From contig CANKRG010000002.1 in NCBI GenBank assembly GCA_947485165.1, positions 1 through 61,857 of the forward strand: a DNA stretch of 61,857 bases, in the 5' to 3' direction. The notes below the pieces were generated by a model. The model was not told where the DNA came from. It searched no databases and saw nothing but the letters and a program-made list of their open reading frames with translations. Position 1 is the stretch's first letter. Every line of letters begins with the position of its first letter. This document shows, piece by piece, positions 26,393 to 35,473 of this stretch. The DNA comes from Comamonadaceae bacterium. GTDB lineage: Bacteria; Pseudomonadota; Gammaproteobacteria; Burkholderiales; Burkholderiaceae_C. The translations under genes were made by a program, and so were the position numbers.

Positions 26393-27712
26393 CTACTTCA
26401 GTCTTTGTTTCGCTTCGTGCACTACCTGCTGCGGGTACGGAATGTCGATATTGTGCTTACGCAGCGCCATCAAGATGGCAATGTTGACGTCTGAGCGGAT
26501 GCTGAGTTGGCCGTTTTCGGGGTCAGAGATCCAGTAGCTCAGGATGAATTCCAGACCATTTGCGCCAAAAGCCGTCAAGGCGGCAACAGGAGCAGGCTCG
26601 GCCAAGACGCGGGTTTGCGCCATCGCCACTTCTACCAACAAGCGGCTGACCAAGGCGACATCACTGTCGTAACCGACGGACACCGTGGTTTGCTGGGAAA
26701 TCAGGGTATCGCTGAGCGTCAGGTTTTCAACCCGGTTGGTGACCAGCATCTCGTTAGGGACGATGGATTCGCGTCCCCCCGCTGAGCGGATGACGGTGTA
26801 GCGGGTTTTGATGTCGGTGATACGGCCTTCAAAATTATCTAGGCGGACAAAATCACCAATCCGCATGCTGCGCTCGGTCAAGATGACAAAGCCGCTGACG
26901 TAGTTGGACGCCAGTTTTTGCAAGCCTAGGCCAATACCCACACCCACGGCACCACCCAGAACTGACAGCGCGGTTAGATCAAGACCGACCATGCTGAGCG
27001 AGAGCAGCAAACCCACAAAAATCAAGACAGCCCGCACCGCATTGCTGGCGGCTTTGCGCAGGGACAATTCGCCACCGCTGGCGTGGCGCAGCAGCTTGGA
27101 TTCCACAGCGGATGCGACCCACAAAGCCAGCAGCAGCACCGCTCCGGCAGTGAGCGCCCCTTCCAGCATGGCGCGCAGGGAGATGGTGTTGTCGCCTACG
27201 TCCCAAGTAAGCTGCTCCATTTCTTGCAGCACCAGCGGCAGCAATCCGCTGATCCACAACACCAGTGCCAGCCAGACCACCCAAGAGATGGTGCGCTCTA
27301 ATAATCGCACCAGCGGTGACTCTTTGAAAGCGGCTTGCAAGACCTTGACGCCAACGCGGATGATGAGCAAAGACAGCAGCACCGGAACGGCAATGTGCAG
27401 CACATGCACCGCCATGGTGCGCAGTAAAACAGCGCGTGCGATGTAGGCCAAACACAGCAACAACAGGGGAAACAACACGCCATCCACCAACTGCCCACCA
27501 AACAGGATGGATTTGCTGTCCATTTGCTTCAAACTGCGCCGCATCAGCCACAGAAAACCCCAAGCCACAGCCGCAGACAGCGCCAACACGGCCAGCTCAA
27601 CCAATGATTTTGGTGTGGCGAACTGGGCAAACCATTGCCCCATGTCTTGTGTTGGCATGGCTGTGTTTGGGTTAATCGGGGAAGGTGATATTAAAGTTGC
27701 AAACGATGTCAT
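26393..27712 (-). CDS. MscS-family mechanosensitive channel
   Basis: Inner-membrane channel of about 439 residues with roughly six membrane segments. The pore helix and following beta domain show GGAVGVGIGLGLQKLASN, GFVILTERSMRIGDFV and NFEGRITDIKTRYTVIRS, typical of MscS. I chose ATG 27712 because longer readings run into the upstream deacetylase gene; ATG 27658 (MPTQDMGQWF) is an alternative, and neither has a strong ribosome-binding site. It lies 11 nt downstream of the deacetylase-like gene and may be cotranscribed. Confidence 0.9.
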   Translation of the reverse strand: MTSFATLISPSPINPNTAMPTQDMGQWFAQFATPKSLVELAVLALSAAVAWGFLWLMRRSLKQMDSKSILFGGQLVDGVLFPLLLLCLAYIARAVLLRTMAVHVLHIAVPVLLSLLIIRVGVKVLQAAFKESPLVRLLERTISWVVWLALVLWISGLLPLVLQEMEQLTWDVGDNTISLRAMLEGALTAGAVLLLALWVASAVESKLLRHASGGELSLRKAASNAVRAVLIFVGLLLSLSMVGLDLTALSVLGGAVGVGIGLGLQKLASNYVSGFVILTERSMRIGDFVRLDNFEGRITDIKTRYTVIRSAGGRESIVPNEMLVTNRVENLTLSDTLISQQTTVSVGYDSDVALVSRLLVEVAMAQTRVLAEPAPVAALTAFGANGLEFILSYWISDPENGQLSIRSDVNIAILMALRKHNIDIPYPQQVVHEAKQRLK

Positions 27713-27723
27713 GCGTTCAATTT

Positions 27724-28680
27724 TTACAGATCCGCCAACACCCGCACATGCGCTTCCACACTGCGCGCCAAGGCGTTGAGGTTGTAACCGCCTTCTAAAC
27801 ACGAGACGATGCGTCCATGGGCGTGGCGTTTGGCGATGTCTTTGATGCGGGCGGTGATCCAGGCGTAATCCGCCTCGACCAAGCCAAGCTGGCCTAAATC
27901 GTCGTCTTTGTGGGCATCAAAGCCAGCGCTGATGAAGATCATTTGCGGCTTGAAGGCCTCCAAGCGCGGTATCCAGCTGTGTTCAATCATCTCGCGCACC
28001 ACGGCGCCTTTGGTGTACGCGGGTACGGGCAGGTTGACGATGTTGGTACCTGTGCTGTCGGCGCCAGAATGCGGGTAAAACGGGTGCTGAAAGATGCTGA
28101 CCATCAAAATACGCTCGTCACCGCTGACGATGTCTTCCGTGCCGTTGCCGTGGTGCACGTCAAAATCGACAATGGCGACGCGCTCTAGCCCGTGGCGCTC
28201 CAGCGCGTATTTGGCGGCGGTGGCGACGCTGTTGATCAGGCAAAAACCCATGGAGCGGTCGTGCTCGGCATGGTGGCCAGGCGGGCGGATGGCGCAAAAG
28301 GCGTTGGCCAGTTCACCCGCGATGACGGCGTCGGTCGCAGCCACAGCGGCACCGGTGGCGCGCAAGGCGGCCAGCAGGGTGAAGGGGTTCATGGCGGTAT
28401 CCGGGTCGATTTGCGCGTATTTGGATCCGCCAGCGTCAATGTCTTCAAGCAAAGCATCGTTCATGCCGCGCAGTGCGGCAACGTGGCGCTTGCTGTGGGC
28501 AAGTTCAACCACACTGAGCGCGACCAACGGCACTTCGGGTTGCACCAGATGATCCAGCAGACCAACGTAGAGCAGATGGTCGTTGATCGCATCCAGGCGC
28601 TCGGGGCACTCGGGATGGCCACGGCCCATTTCGTGTTTGCGGCAATCAGGGTGGGTGAAATAACCAGTGCGACTCGTCAT
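27724..28680 (-). CDS. Histone deacetylase family protein (AcuC/acetylpolyamine amidohydrolase-like)
   Basis: Zinc amidohydrolase of 318 residues with the HDAC fold. RPPGHHAEHDRSMGFCLINS holds the active-site His pair, VDFDVHHGNGTEDI the zinc ligands, and FISAGFDAHKDD the third. Bacterial members deacetylate acetoin-related or polyamine substrates or acetyl-lysine; which applies here is unknown. The mscS-like gene follows. Confidence 0.92.
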   Translation of the reverse strand: MTSRTGYFTHPDCRKHEMGRGHPECPERLDAINDHLLYVGLLDHLVQPEVPLVALSVVELAHSKRHVAALRGMNDALLEDIDAGGSKYAQIDPDTAMNPFTLLAALRATGAAVAATDAVIAGELANAFCAIRPPGHHAEHDRSMGFCLINSVATAAKYALERHGLERVAIVDFDVHHGNGTEDIVSGDERILMVSIFQHPFYPHSGADSTGTNIVNLPVPAYTKGAVVREMIEHSWIPRLEAFKPQMIFISAGFDAHKDDDLGQLGLVEADYAWITARIKDIAKRHAHGRIVSCLEGGYNLNALARSVEAHVRVLADL

Positions 28681-28804
28681 GATGGATTAAATACTATGTT
28701 TAAGGTTTTGCGCAAAGATGCGCCTCGTTGGTATCCATAATAGTGCAAAAATATCCTAAGAGAAATCTCAGTCTACATCCTTTAAAGCAATAAATGCCCA
28801 AACC

Positions 28805-29148
28805 ATGACCTAGGTCAATCTGCAAAGCAAACTTAAGGCTTTGCTGTCACAGCTCAACAGCGTCATCGTTGGCAAACCAGAACAAGTGCAAGACTGTGTG
28901 GCCTGCCTGCTGGCGGGTGGGCATTTGCTGATTGAAGACGTGCCCGGCGTCGGCAAAACCACCCTTGCCCACGCGCTGGCATTGCGCTGCTGCGTGCTGC
29001 CAAAGCGCAAGCATTCTTGAGTGGGCGCGATTATGTCGCGCCTGACGACATACGCGCCGTGATGGTGCAAACCGTCGCGCACCGACTGCACCCCGTCAGC
29101 AGCGCAGATGCGCAACACGGATATGGCAAGCTTGATATCCGGGCTTAA
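28805..29148 (+). pseudogene. Decayed MoxR-family AAA+ ATPase gene
   Basis: From ATG 28805 the frame hits TAG at codon 3, then continues with the MoxR N-terminus: [40 protein letters not shown] with an intact Walker A. It jumps directly to the MoxR C-terminus in another frame: [20 protein letters not shown], then RAVMVQTVAHRLHPV, ending at TAA 29148. Walker B, sensor 1 and the arginine finger are absent; a real MoxR has about 300 residues. The gene is clearly dead. Confidence 0.85.
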
Positions 29149-29244
29149 AAGCAGCGCTTGGCCTGTAAAATAGACATCAACATCGACAAATAATTATGGA
29201 TAACTGCAAATACTGATGAATAGCAGAAGTTAAAACTTTTTAAA

Positions 29245-30333
29245 ATGCAACAAAGATTAATTTTTGCTATATTATATGTAGCACTTCAGATAATAAATAC
29301 GCCAGCCATAGCTCAAAATACCACTAAAAAACAGCTGAACTCCAAGCCTTCAACCCAGTACGAACTCTACGCCACACGCGTAGAGGCCATGCAGATGGCT
29401 GACGCTATTGCAGAGCGGCGCGATTTGGACAGAGACTGGGTGCGTAACGCCATTGGTCAAGCTAGAAATATGGGCCAAATCTCACGGTTGATGCAACCAG
29501 CCCCTAAGGGCGTTGCCAAAAACTGGCGCGTGTATCGCAGCCGGTTTATTGACCCTGTTCGCATCAAGGCGGGCGTTAAATTTTGGCAGGACAATGCGGC
29601 AAATTTAGCCAAAGCCGAAAAAGAATACGGTGTGCCGGCTGAAATCATTGTCGGCATCATTGGTGTTGAAACCATTTACGGGCGCGATACCGGCAGCTAT
29701 CGGGTGATTGATGCGTTGACAACTTTAACTTTTGATTTCCCCGCTTCCCACCCTCGCGCTGCTGAGCGGCAGGCATTTTTCAAAGGTGAGTTGGAGCATT
29801 TTTTATCGCTCACCTCGCGCTCTGGGGTTGACCCTCTGTCACCACGTGGCAGCTACGCCGGGGCGATGGGTTTGCCGCAATTCATGCCCAGCAGCTGGGT
29901 CAAGTATGCGATAGATTTTGACGAAGATGGCCAAGTCGATTTATTCACCAGCCCCGCCGATGTGATTGGCTCGGTCGCCAACTATTTCAAATCCTTCAAG
30001 TGGCAGCCTGGCATGCCAACGTACTACCCCGTTACTTTTGATGCCGCAAAACTGGACATGGATGCCTTGATGGCGCCAGATATTTTGCCAACGTTTAGCG
30101 TTGCCAGCATCATGGCCAAAGGGGTAAATTTGAATGCGGCTGGTGCTGCGCATACGGGCCCGTTGGCATTGATAGAGCTGCAAAATGGCGACCCCAGCAT
30201 TGCAGGAAATACGCCAAGCTATGTGGCTGGCACAGAAAATTTCTATGCCATCACCCGCTACAACTGGAGCAGCTATTACGCGATGTCTGTGATTGATTTA
30301 GGACGTGCAGTAGCGCAGCAAATGGGCAAATAA
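29245..30333 (+). CDS. mltB: Membrane-bound lytic murein transglycosylase B
   Basis: Cleaves peptidoglycan glycan strands in the periplasm, forming anhydromuropeptides. The 362-residue product has the catalytic glutamate in IIGVETIYGRDTGSYRV and the MltB signatures YAGAMGLPQFMPSSW and SVANYFKSFKW. The N-terminus MQQRLIFAILYVALQIINTP, then AIAQN, is a signal peptide with an AIA cleavage site and no lipobox, so the enzyme is probably soluble or weakly attached. That signal peptide is encoded by a copy of the dispersed repeat. Confidence 0.93.
   Translation: MQQRLIFAILYVALQIINTPAIAQNTTKKQLNSKPSTQYELYATRVEAMQMADAIAERRDLDRDWVRNAIGQARNMGQISRLMQPAPKGVAKNWRVYRSRFIDPVRIKAGVKFWQDNAANLAKAEKEYGVPAEIIVGIIGVETIYGRDTGSYRVIDALTTLTFDFPASHPRAAERQAFFKGELEHFLSLTSRSGVDPLSPRGSYAGAMGLPQFMPSSWVKYAIDFDEDGQVDLFTSPADVIGSVANYFKSFKWQPGMPTYYPVTFDAAKLDMDALMAPDILPTFSVASIMAKGVNLNAAGAAHTGPLALIELQNGDPSIAGNTPSYVAGTENFYAITRYNWSSYYAMSVIDLGRAVAQQMGK
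29262..29312 (+). repeat. Dispersed palindromic repeat, copy 5 (signal peptide of MltB)
   Basis: It reads TTTTGCTATATTATATGTAGC, a short spacer, then AATAAATACGCCAGCCATAGC. Read in the mltB frame it gives FAILYVALQIINTPAIA, nearly all of the signal peptide. Confidence 0.85.
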
Positions 30334-30375
30334 GCATCCTAAGCGTCGTGCAACGCATTTGGGTTCTTCTTAGGT

Positions 30376-32964
30376 TTACGGAACTTGATGGTGCCAGTAC
30401 CGTTTACCAATCTCGCGCTGGCAACGCGTCTCATTCGCCGATGAACTAGTCCACAGCAATGCACCGCAATGCGCTGTGTCCATCACTTTGATGTTGCGTT
30501 CGTTGTAGCGCTCCAACACTCTTGCGGCAGGATGACCAAAACGGTTTCGGTAACCTGCTTGCACAACGGCCAACTGAGGTTGAACGGCATCTAAAAATGC
30601 GGCACTGGACGAGGTTTTGCTGCCATGATGTGGCACTAACAACAAGGTGCTTTTTAAATCCGTACTATTCAAACCGCCCAAACCGCCCACTGGCTGATTT
30701 GATACCAGCTTTGCTTCCTGCGCCAATTCAATATCGCCAGCCAGCAAAGCACTCGCTTGTGACGTGCTGATGCGCAATACACAGCTCATGGCGTTTGATT
30801 TTTGTGGTGATTCGTAATCTGATGCCGATGGGTGGAGCACTGCAAAATCAACGCCATCCCATTGCCACGATTGCCCAGCCATACAACGTTGAGCAGGACG
30901 AAGCGCTTGCAACTCATGCGTGCTCTCAATCGAGCTGATGAAGTTTGCTTTCGGATGCATGGCCAGCACAGATTTGATGCCGCCTGAATGGTCACTATCT
31001 CGGTGACTGAGCATGACGGTATCCACACTTTCATTCGTCGCTCGCAATAGCGGAACCAACACCCGATGACCCGCATCACTGTCAATAGAATAGCGCGGCC
31101 CGGCGTCATACACCAGCGTGTGTTTTGCCGTTCGTATGATGACGGCATTGCCTTGGCCCACATCTGTTGCGATCAATTCAAATTGGCCGTCTGCTGGGCG
31201 CGGTGCTTGCCACAAAATGACCGGCAGCAACAAAGGAAGTCCGACCAGACGCAGTTGCCAAGGCCATGGCATAACCAGCAGAATTCCACCTAGCACGGCA
31301 ACAACACTCACCAGCAGGTGCGGTACAGCAACAGAAACAGTGGCAAACGGCAATGCCGCTAGCAAACCCAGAAAACGGCTCAGCGCATGAACAGCCAAAC
31401 CGGCTAAATCCCACATCGGTGAAAAAATCGTGCCCAACATCGCCAAAGGCGTCACCACCAGCGTCACCCACGGAATCGCCAAGGCATTCGCTACAAGTCC
31501 AACCACAGACACTTGGCCAAAGAGCAACAGCGTCAACGGCGCAAGTACCAAGGTGATGACGAACTGCTCACGTCCGCTCATCCATAGCTTCTGCTTGAAT
31601 CTTGCAACTAAACTTGGTTCTGGAAACGAGATTGCATCGTCGATGGCATCGTTTTTATCGCGGCCAGCAAGCTGTGAGGTATCAGTCGAGAGTTCCGTCG
31701 CAAACAGAACACCCACCGCCACAAAGCTCAGCCAAAAACCGGCTTGCAACAAAGCCCACGGGTCAACCACCACCACAACGGCACATGCCAGCATCCACAC
31801 CGTTGGCCAAGGCCAGCGTTTGCCAAACAGTCTGAGTAACGTCACCGTTGCCAACATCAAAATCGTCCGCTGCGAGGGCACGCCCCAACCGCTGAATACC
31901 GCGTAGCCTGCCGCCAGCATCAAGCCGCCCAGCAAAGCAGCGTTTGCCGCCGGATAGGCCAGACACAAACGCGTTGATCGTCTGTACAACCCGCCCACCA
32001 CCATCACCGCGCCCCAAGCAAACATGGTGATGTGCAGACCAGAAATGCTCATCAAATGCGCTACGCCAGTAGCGCGGAAAACATCCCAATCGGCACGGTC
32101 AATCGACTGCTGGTCACCCGTGACCAAAGCGGCAACGATGCCAGCTTCGCTTGACTGTTTGGAAGAGTCGGAAGATGACATGCGCACAAAAATCGCATCC
32201 CTAACCTTGTAACGCAATTGTTCAACCGGATGTCCCCATGTCTGCATCAAACGCACGGGTGCAGCATCATTTGCACCCGTGCGCACATAGCCAGTCGCCT
32301 GAATGCCCTGCTCCCACAGCCACAGCTCAAAATCAAAACCACCCGGGTTGCTGTTGCCATGCGGTGCTTTGAGCCGCACCGTCATCTTCCAACGTTCGCC
32401 GGGAAGAATGGGCATGGGTTTGCGCTGCAGCGTTGCCAAGTCGCCAGCCGTTTCCGTTGCACCAAAAATGCCTCCGTACCAACTCAGTGAGATTTTAGAA
32501 GGCAACTCAGCAACTTGTTTGCTTAGAACTTGGTCGATGGTCGTTATCAGCTGCGAAGATTCAACATCCAGCTGGAACCGTGTCCCCATCTCGTTGATAT
32601 GCGGCATGGCGGATACAACACCGATGACCTCGATATCGCGCCCTTCATAAGCGGGTGATAGTTGATGCGAAGCGTAGGCAGCAGCGCGCAAACCAGTGAA
32701 CCCAAACGCAGCGCAGCCACTGGCTAGCAACATGCAAATGGGCAATAAAATGGAACGGTGTTGGCGTTTGCTTGGTGTATTTTTTACTCTATTATTTATA
32801 GCAATATAGGCAATAAATACGACAACTACAGCCAAATATGATGCATAAATCCAAACATCACCCAAAGACGGCTGCAACAGCTGAAACCAAGTGCCAACAA
32901 CCCATGCCAACAAGGTTGAAAAAAGCAAGCTGACCCGACCTTGCCAGAACGACATATGCGTCAT
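30376..32964 (-). CDS. comEC: DNA internalization / competence protein ComEC
   Basis: Inner-membrane channel that carries transforming single-stranded DNA into the cytoplasm, about 862 residues. An N-terminal OB-like domain (near ERWKMTVRLKAPHG) is followed by the competence domain with many membrane helices (GVAHLMSISGLHITMFAWG) and a C-terminal metallo-beta-lactamase-like domain (ATDVGQGNAVIIRT, SHRDSDHSGG, VPHHGSKTSSSAAFL). I chose ATG 32964 (MTHMSFWQGRVSLLF); longer readings run into hemY. The second N-terminal membrane segment, LAVVVVFIAYIAINNRV, is encoded by the dispersed repeat. Confidence 0.92.
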   Translation of the reverse strand: MTHMSFWQGRVSLLFSTLLAWVVGTWFQLLQPSLGDVWIYASYLAVVVVFIAYIAINNRVKNTPSKRQHRSILLPICMLLASGCAAFGFTGLRAAAYASHQLSPAYEGRDIEVIGVVSAMPHINEMGTRFQLDVESSQLITTIDQVLSKQVAELPSKISLSWYGGIFGATETAGDLATLQRKPMPILPGERWKMTVRLKAPHGNSNPGGFDFELWLWEQGIQATGYVRTGANDAAPVRLMQTWGHPVEQLRYKVRDAIFVRMSSSDSSKQSSEAGIVAALVTGDQQSIDRADWDVFRATGVAHLMSISGLHITMFAWGAVMVVGGLYRRSTRLCLAYPAANAALLGGLMLAAGYAVFSGWGVPSQRTILMLATVTLLRLFGKRWPWPTVWMLACAVVVVVDPWALLQAGFWLSFVAVGVLFATELSTDTSQLAGRDKNDAIDDAISFPEPSLVARFKQKLWMSGREQFVITLVLAPLTLLLFGQVSVVGLVANALAIPWVTLVVTPLAMLGTIFSPMWDLAGLAVHALSRFLGLLAALPFATVSVAVPHLLVSVVAVLGGILLVMPWPWQLRLVGLPLLLPVILWQAPRPADGQFELIATDVGQGNAVIIRTAKHTLVYDAGPRYSIDSDAGHRVLVPLLRATNESVDTVMLSHRDSDHSGGIKSVLAMHPKANFISSIESTHELQALRPAQRCMAGQSWQWDGVDFAVLHPSASDYESPQKSNAMSCVLRISTSQASALLAGDIELAQEAKLVSNQPVGGLGGLNSTDLKSTLLLVPHHGSKTSSSAAFLDAVQPQLAVVQAGYRNRFGHPAARVLERYNERNIKVMDTAHCGALLWTSSSANETRCQREIGKRYWHHQVP
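32781..32833 (+). repeat. Dispersed palindromic repeat, copy 6 (inside comEC)
   Basis: It reads CTCTATTATTTATAGC, then CAATAAATACGACAACTACAGCC. It is antisense to comEC and encodes LAVVVVFIAYIAINN in an N-terminal membrane segment. Confidence 0.8.
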
Positions 32965-33011
32965 AAATGGGATACGGACTAAAACTTGTAAGGCGCTAGA
33001 TTTGTGCTGCG

Positions 33012-34325
33012 CTAAACTTGTGCAGCGTTCTTCCATGCAACGCCAGCTGCTGCTGCATCTCCCCGCTGCTCTGCCAACTCTGCCAAAGCACACCAAGCGC
33101 GACGTTTGAGATTGATGTCCTTTAACTGCGGTGCAGCTTGCGCCAATTGCTGTTGTGCTTTGCCCCACAGCTGGTGAGATTTGCACGCGACGCCAGCCAG
33201 ATACTGCAAGCGTACATCTCTTGGATTCGCCAATTGCGCTTTTTCAATGCTTGCGAGCCAAGCCAAATCCTGCGATTCCGTTTGCGCTGCCACTAGCGCA
33301 TCCAGCGTATGTATCAACTCGGCGCAACGTGTGCTGTCAACACTGTTCAAGCCACCTTCTGAGCTGGTCAACGCTTGCCATGCTGGCAGCAGCCATTCCG
33401 TTACTTGCTGTAGGTGATTCGCCTGCCCATGCATGGTACTGAGTTTGTATGCAGCATGAATAGCAACATCTGTTTGCAAGCGGTCACTGGCGTCCAACTC
33501 ACGCCAGGTGGTTTGCAGCTGGGCTGCATCTCGCGCATCGTCGAGCCGTTTCAACACCAAACTTTTGATCAAACTCGGCGCAACATCTTTAGAGAAGGCA
33601 TGGTGTTTGGCAAGCAAACGGGTGGTCTCAAGTGCTTCAACACTTGAATTGTCCAACTGTGCCGCTTTGAGCTTGAGCCGCAGTGCCAGGGTTCTACGCG
33701 CTGCGCCACTGGGCAATTGCGCTAACCACTTCAGCGCCGATGATGGATCACGGTCATCCAAGGCCCAGCTTGCTGCCAACAGCTGGGTGCCTTCACGTGT
33801 GTCTAACGAAGCACGTTGATGTTGGTTTTGATTCTCTAGCGCTTTTTTCAAATGATCATCGCGTGCAGCGCTGTCTTGCAAAGCATGCGCACTTTGCGCG
33901 GCCATCACATGCGCCAAAGCGCGAAGTTGCGGTTCATTGCCCACGACATCCGCCGCTTTAGGGTGTGAATGGTCTCTGGATCTGTCCAAACTCAACGCTG
34001 ACAAAGCCGATTTGCGTGAACGAATATACCGACCCGCCAAAAAATGCGACTGTGCGTTGAAAAGCTCGGCATTGATCGCCCGCTCTTTTTGCAAAGCGCG
34101 CCAGCGTCTGGCTTGCTCGGGCAATGCAAACAAAAGCGCAGCCGTACGCATGGCTGTATAGATAAGTGCAAAACCAAAAACCAAGGTAAGAATAACAAGG
34201 TTCAACGACAAATCTACTCTGTAGGGCTCCCAATACAGCGTTACCGTTGCATCGTTGTTGCCGGCAAACACCGCGACGGCCACGGCAATACCAAACAAAG
34301 CCAAAAACCACAGGGCTGCACGCAT
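33012..34325 (-). CDS. hemY: HemY-type TPR membrane protein
   Basis: Protein of 437 residues in the HemY_N family. Two membrane helices occupy about 1-20 and 42-65, and TPR-like helices make up the rest. It lies last in the hemC-hemD-hemX-hemY order; its start overlaps the hemX stop by one base (TAATG). The family sits in proteobacterial heme clusters and may scaffold late heme steps, but it is not the Gram-positive coproporphyrinogen oxidase of the same name. Confidence 0.88.
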   Translation of the reverse strand: MRAALWFLALFGIAVAVAVFAGNNDATVTLYWEPYRVDLSLNLVILTLVFGFALIYTAMRTAALLFALPEQARRWRALQKERAINAELFNAQSHFLAGRYIRSRKSALSALSLDRSRDHSHPKAADVVGNEPQLRALAHVMAAQSAHALQDSAARDDHLKKALENQNQHQRASLDTREGTQLLAASWALDDRDPSSALKWLAQLPSGAARRTLALRLKLKAAQLDNSSVEALETTRLLAKHHAFSKDVAPSLIKSLVLKRLDDARDAAQLQTTWRELDASDRLQTDVAIHAAYKLSTMHGQANHLQQVTEWLLPAWQALTSSEGGLNSVDSTRCAELIHTLDALVAAQTESQDLAWLASIEKAQLANPRDVRLQYLAGVACKSHQLWGKAQQQLAQAAPQLKDINLKRRAWCALAELAEQRGDAAAAGVAWKNAAQV

Positions 34326-35473
34326 TATTTGCCCGCCGCAGCCAGCGTCAAAGCGGCAAAAGATGAATCAAGTGCAGGAATGGACGCGTTGCCCAGCTGC
34401 GTTTGCACCAGTGACAACGCACTTTGCAGCGACTGTGCTTGCTTAGATGTGGGGTCGCTGTATTTGCGCACATCGTCTGCAACTGAGGCCAAGTCAGTCT
34501 TGGCAGACTGAATTTGCCGCCCCAGCAAGCCAAGCCGTGCATTGAGGATTTTTAGTTTCAGGTTTTCACGCAAAAAGTAAGTTTGCTCAGGTGATAGCAG
34601 CACAGCATCAGGGCTTTCAATGCGGCTGACGCGTACCAGTTTCACCAGCTCAGCGCGCACAATTTGCCAATTTTTTTGCCATAAATTTTGCACAATAGCT
34701 TGCCAAGCTGAACCTTGATTTGCAGCGACTGAATTAGCACCCATGGCTTTCGCAGGCACATCGGGCTTCTCTGCTCTGATTATCGCTGTCACATTGTTCG
34801 CCACTGGCAAGTCTTCCACCAAACGGCTGATTTCGTCCAGCTTGACGAGCAAGCTCGGAATATCCGTCACCGCCGCTGCCTTGATTTTTTCGGTATCTGA
34901 TGCAAGTGCTCTGCGCACGGCGTTTAACCGAGGCTGTGCAGCACGGGTCAAACGCAGGTCGGCCGTTTTCAAAGCAGCCAATAGCGGCTCAACACTACCC
35001 GTCAACTGCGCCTGCTGCTGCGCCAAACGCAGGGCAGATTCCACATCCACCACCAAATTTTCATCGCGCGAGCGGGACAAACTTTGCATCAATTCGTCCA
35101 GCTGGCTGCGCTGCAGGGCAACTTCACTCAGCCGCGTTTCGTTCAAAGACGATCTGGCAGACGCTTCCCGCGCCAGCTCTTGCGCATTTTTAGCCAAACT
35201 TCGGGCTTCCACGCTTAAATTGGTCGCATCGGCGCTTTGTCTGGCCAGATGCTCCTGAATATTCGTCAATTTACGCCACAAATAGAAGCTAGCCATCATA
35301 GATATTGCCAAAGCTGCTATCATAAATATAGTAAAAAGCTTAGAAAACCCAGTATTATCCGTCGTATTCATGTTGCCAGCTACGTTTTGCACGACATTTG
35401 ATGCCGTAGCCGGCATCGTGTCGACCAATGCATCAGGGCTGCTGGGGTTTTCTTGTGTAGAAATGTCACTCAT
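34325..35473 (-). CDS. hemX: HemX-type membrane protein
   Basis: Single-pass inner-membrane protein of about 382 residues, HemX family (once called uroporphyrinogen-III methyltransferase, without the catalytic domain). A Ser/Thr/Asn-rich cytoplasmic tail is followed by one helix (about 44-66: LFTIFMIAALAISMMASFYLW), then coiled coil and a periplasmic domain. ATG 35473 overlaps the hemD stop (ATGA), so translation is coupled; a longer reading runs into hemD. The membrane helix coincides with a dispersed repeat copy. Confidence 0.87.
   Translation of the reverse strand: MSDISTQENPSSPDALVDTMPATASNVVQNVAGNMNTTDNTGFSKLFTIFMIAALAISMMASFYLWRKLTNIQEHLARQSADATNLSVEARSLAKNAQELAREASARSSLNETRLSEVALQRSQLDELMQSLSRSRDENLVVDVESALRLAQQQAQLTGSVEPLLAALKTADLRLTRAAQPRLNAVRRALASDTEKIKAAAVTDIPSLLVKLDEISRLVEDLPVANNVTAIIRAEKPDVPAKAMGANSVAANQGSAWQAIVQNLWQKNWQIVRAELVKLVRVSRIESPDAVLLSPEQTYFLRENLKLKILNARLGLLGRQIQSAKTDLASVADDVRKYSDPTSKQAQSLQSALSLVQTQLGNASIPALDSSFAALTLAAAGK
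35289..35339 (-). repeat. Dispersed palindromic repeat, copy 7 (inside hemX)
   Basis: It reads CTAGCCATCATAGATATTG, then AGCTGCTATCATAAATATAG. hemX reads the same strand as mltB and lolA do, in the same frame, giving LFTIFMIAALAISMMAS, its membrane anchor. Confidence 0.75.
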
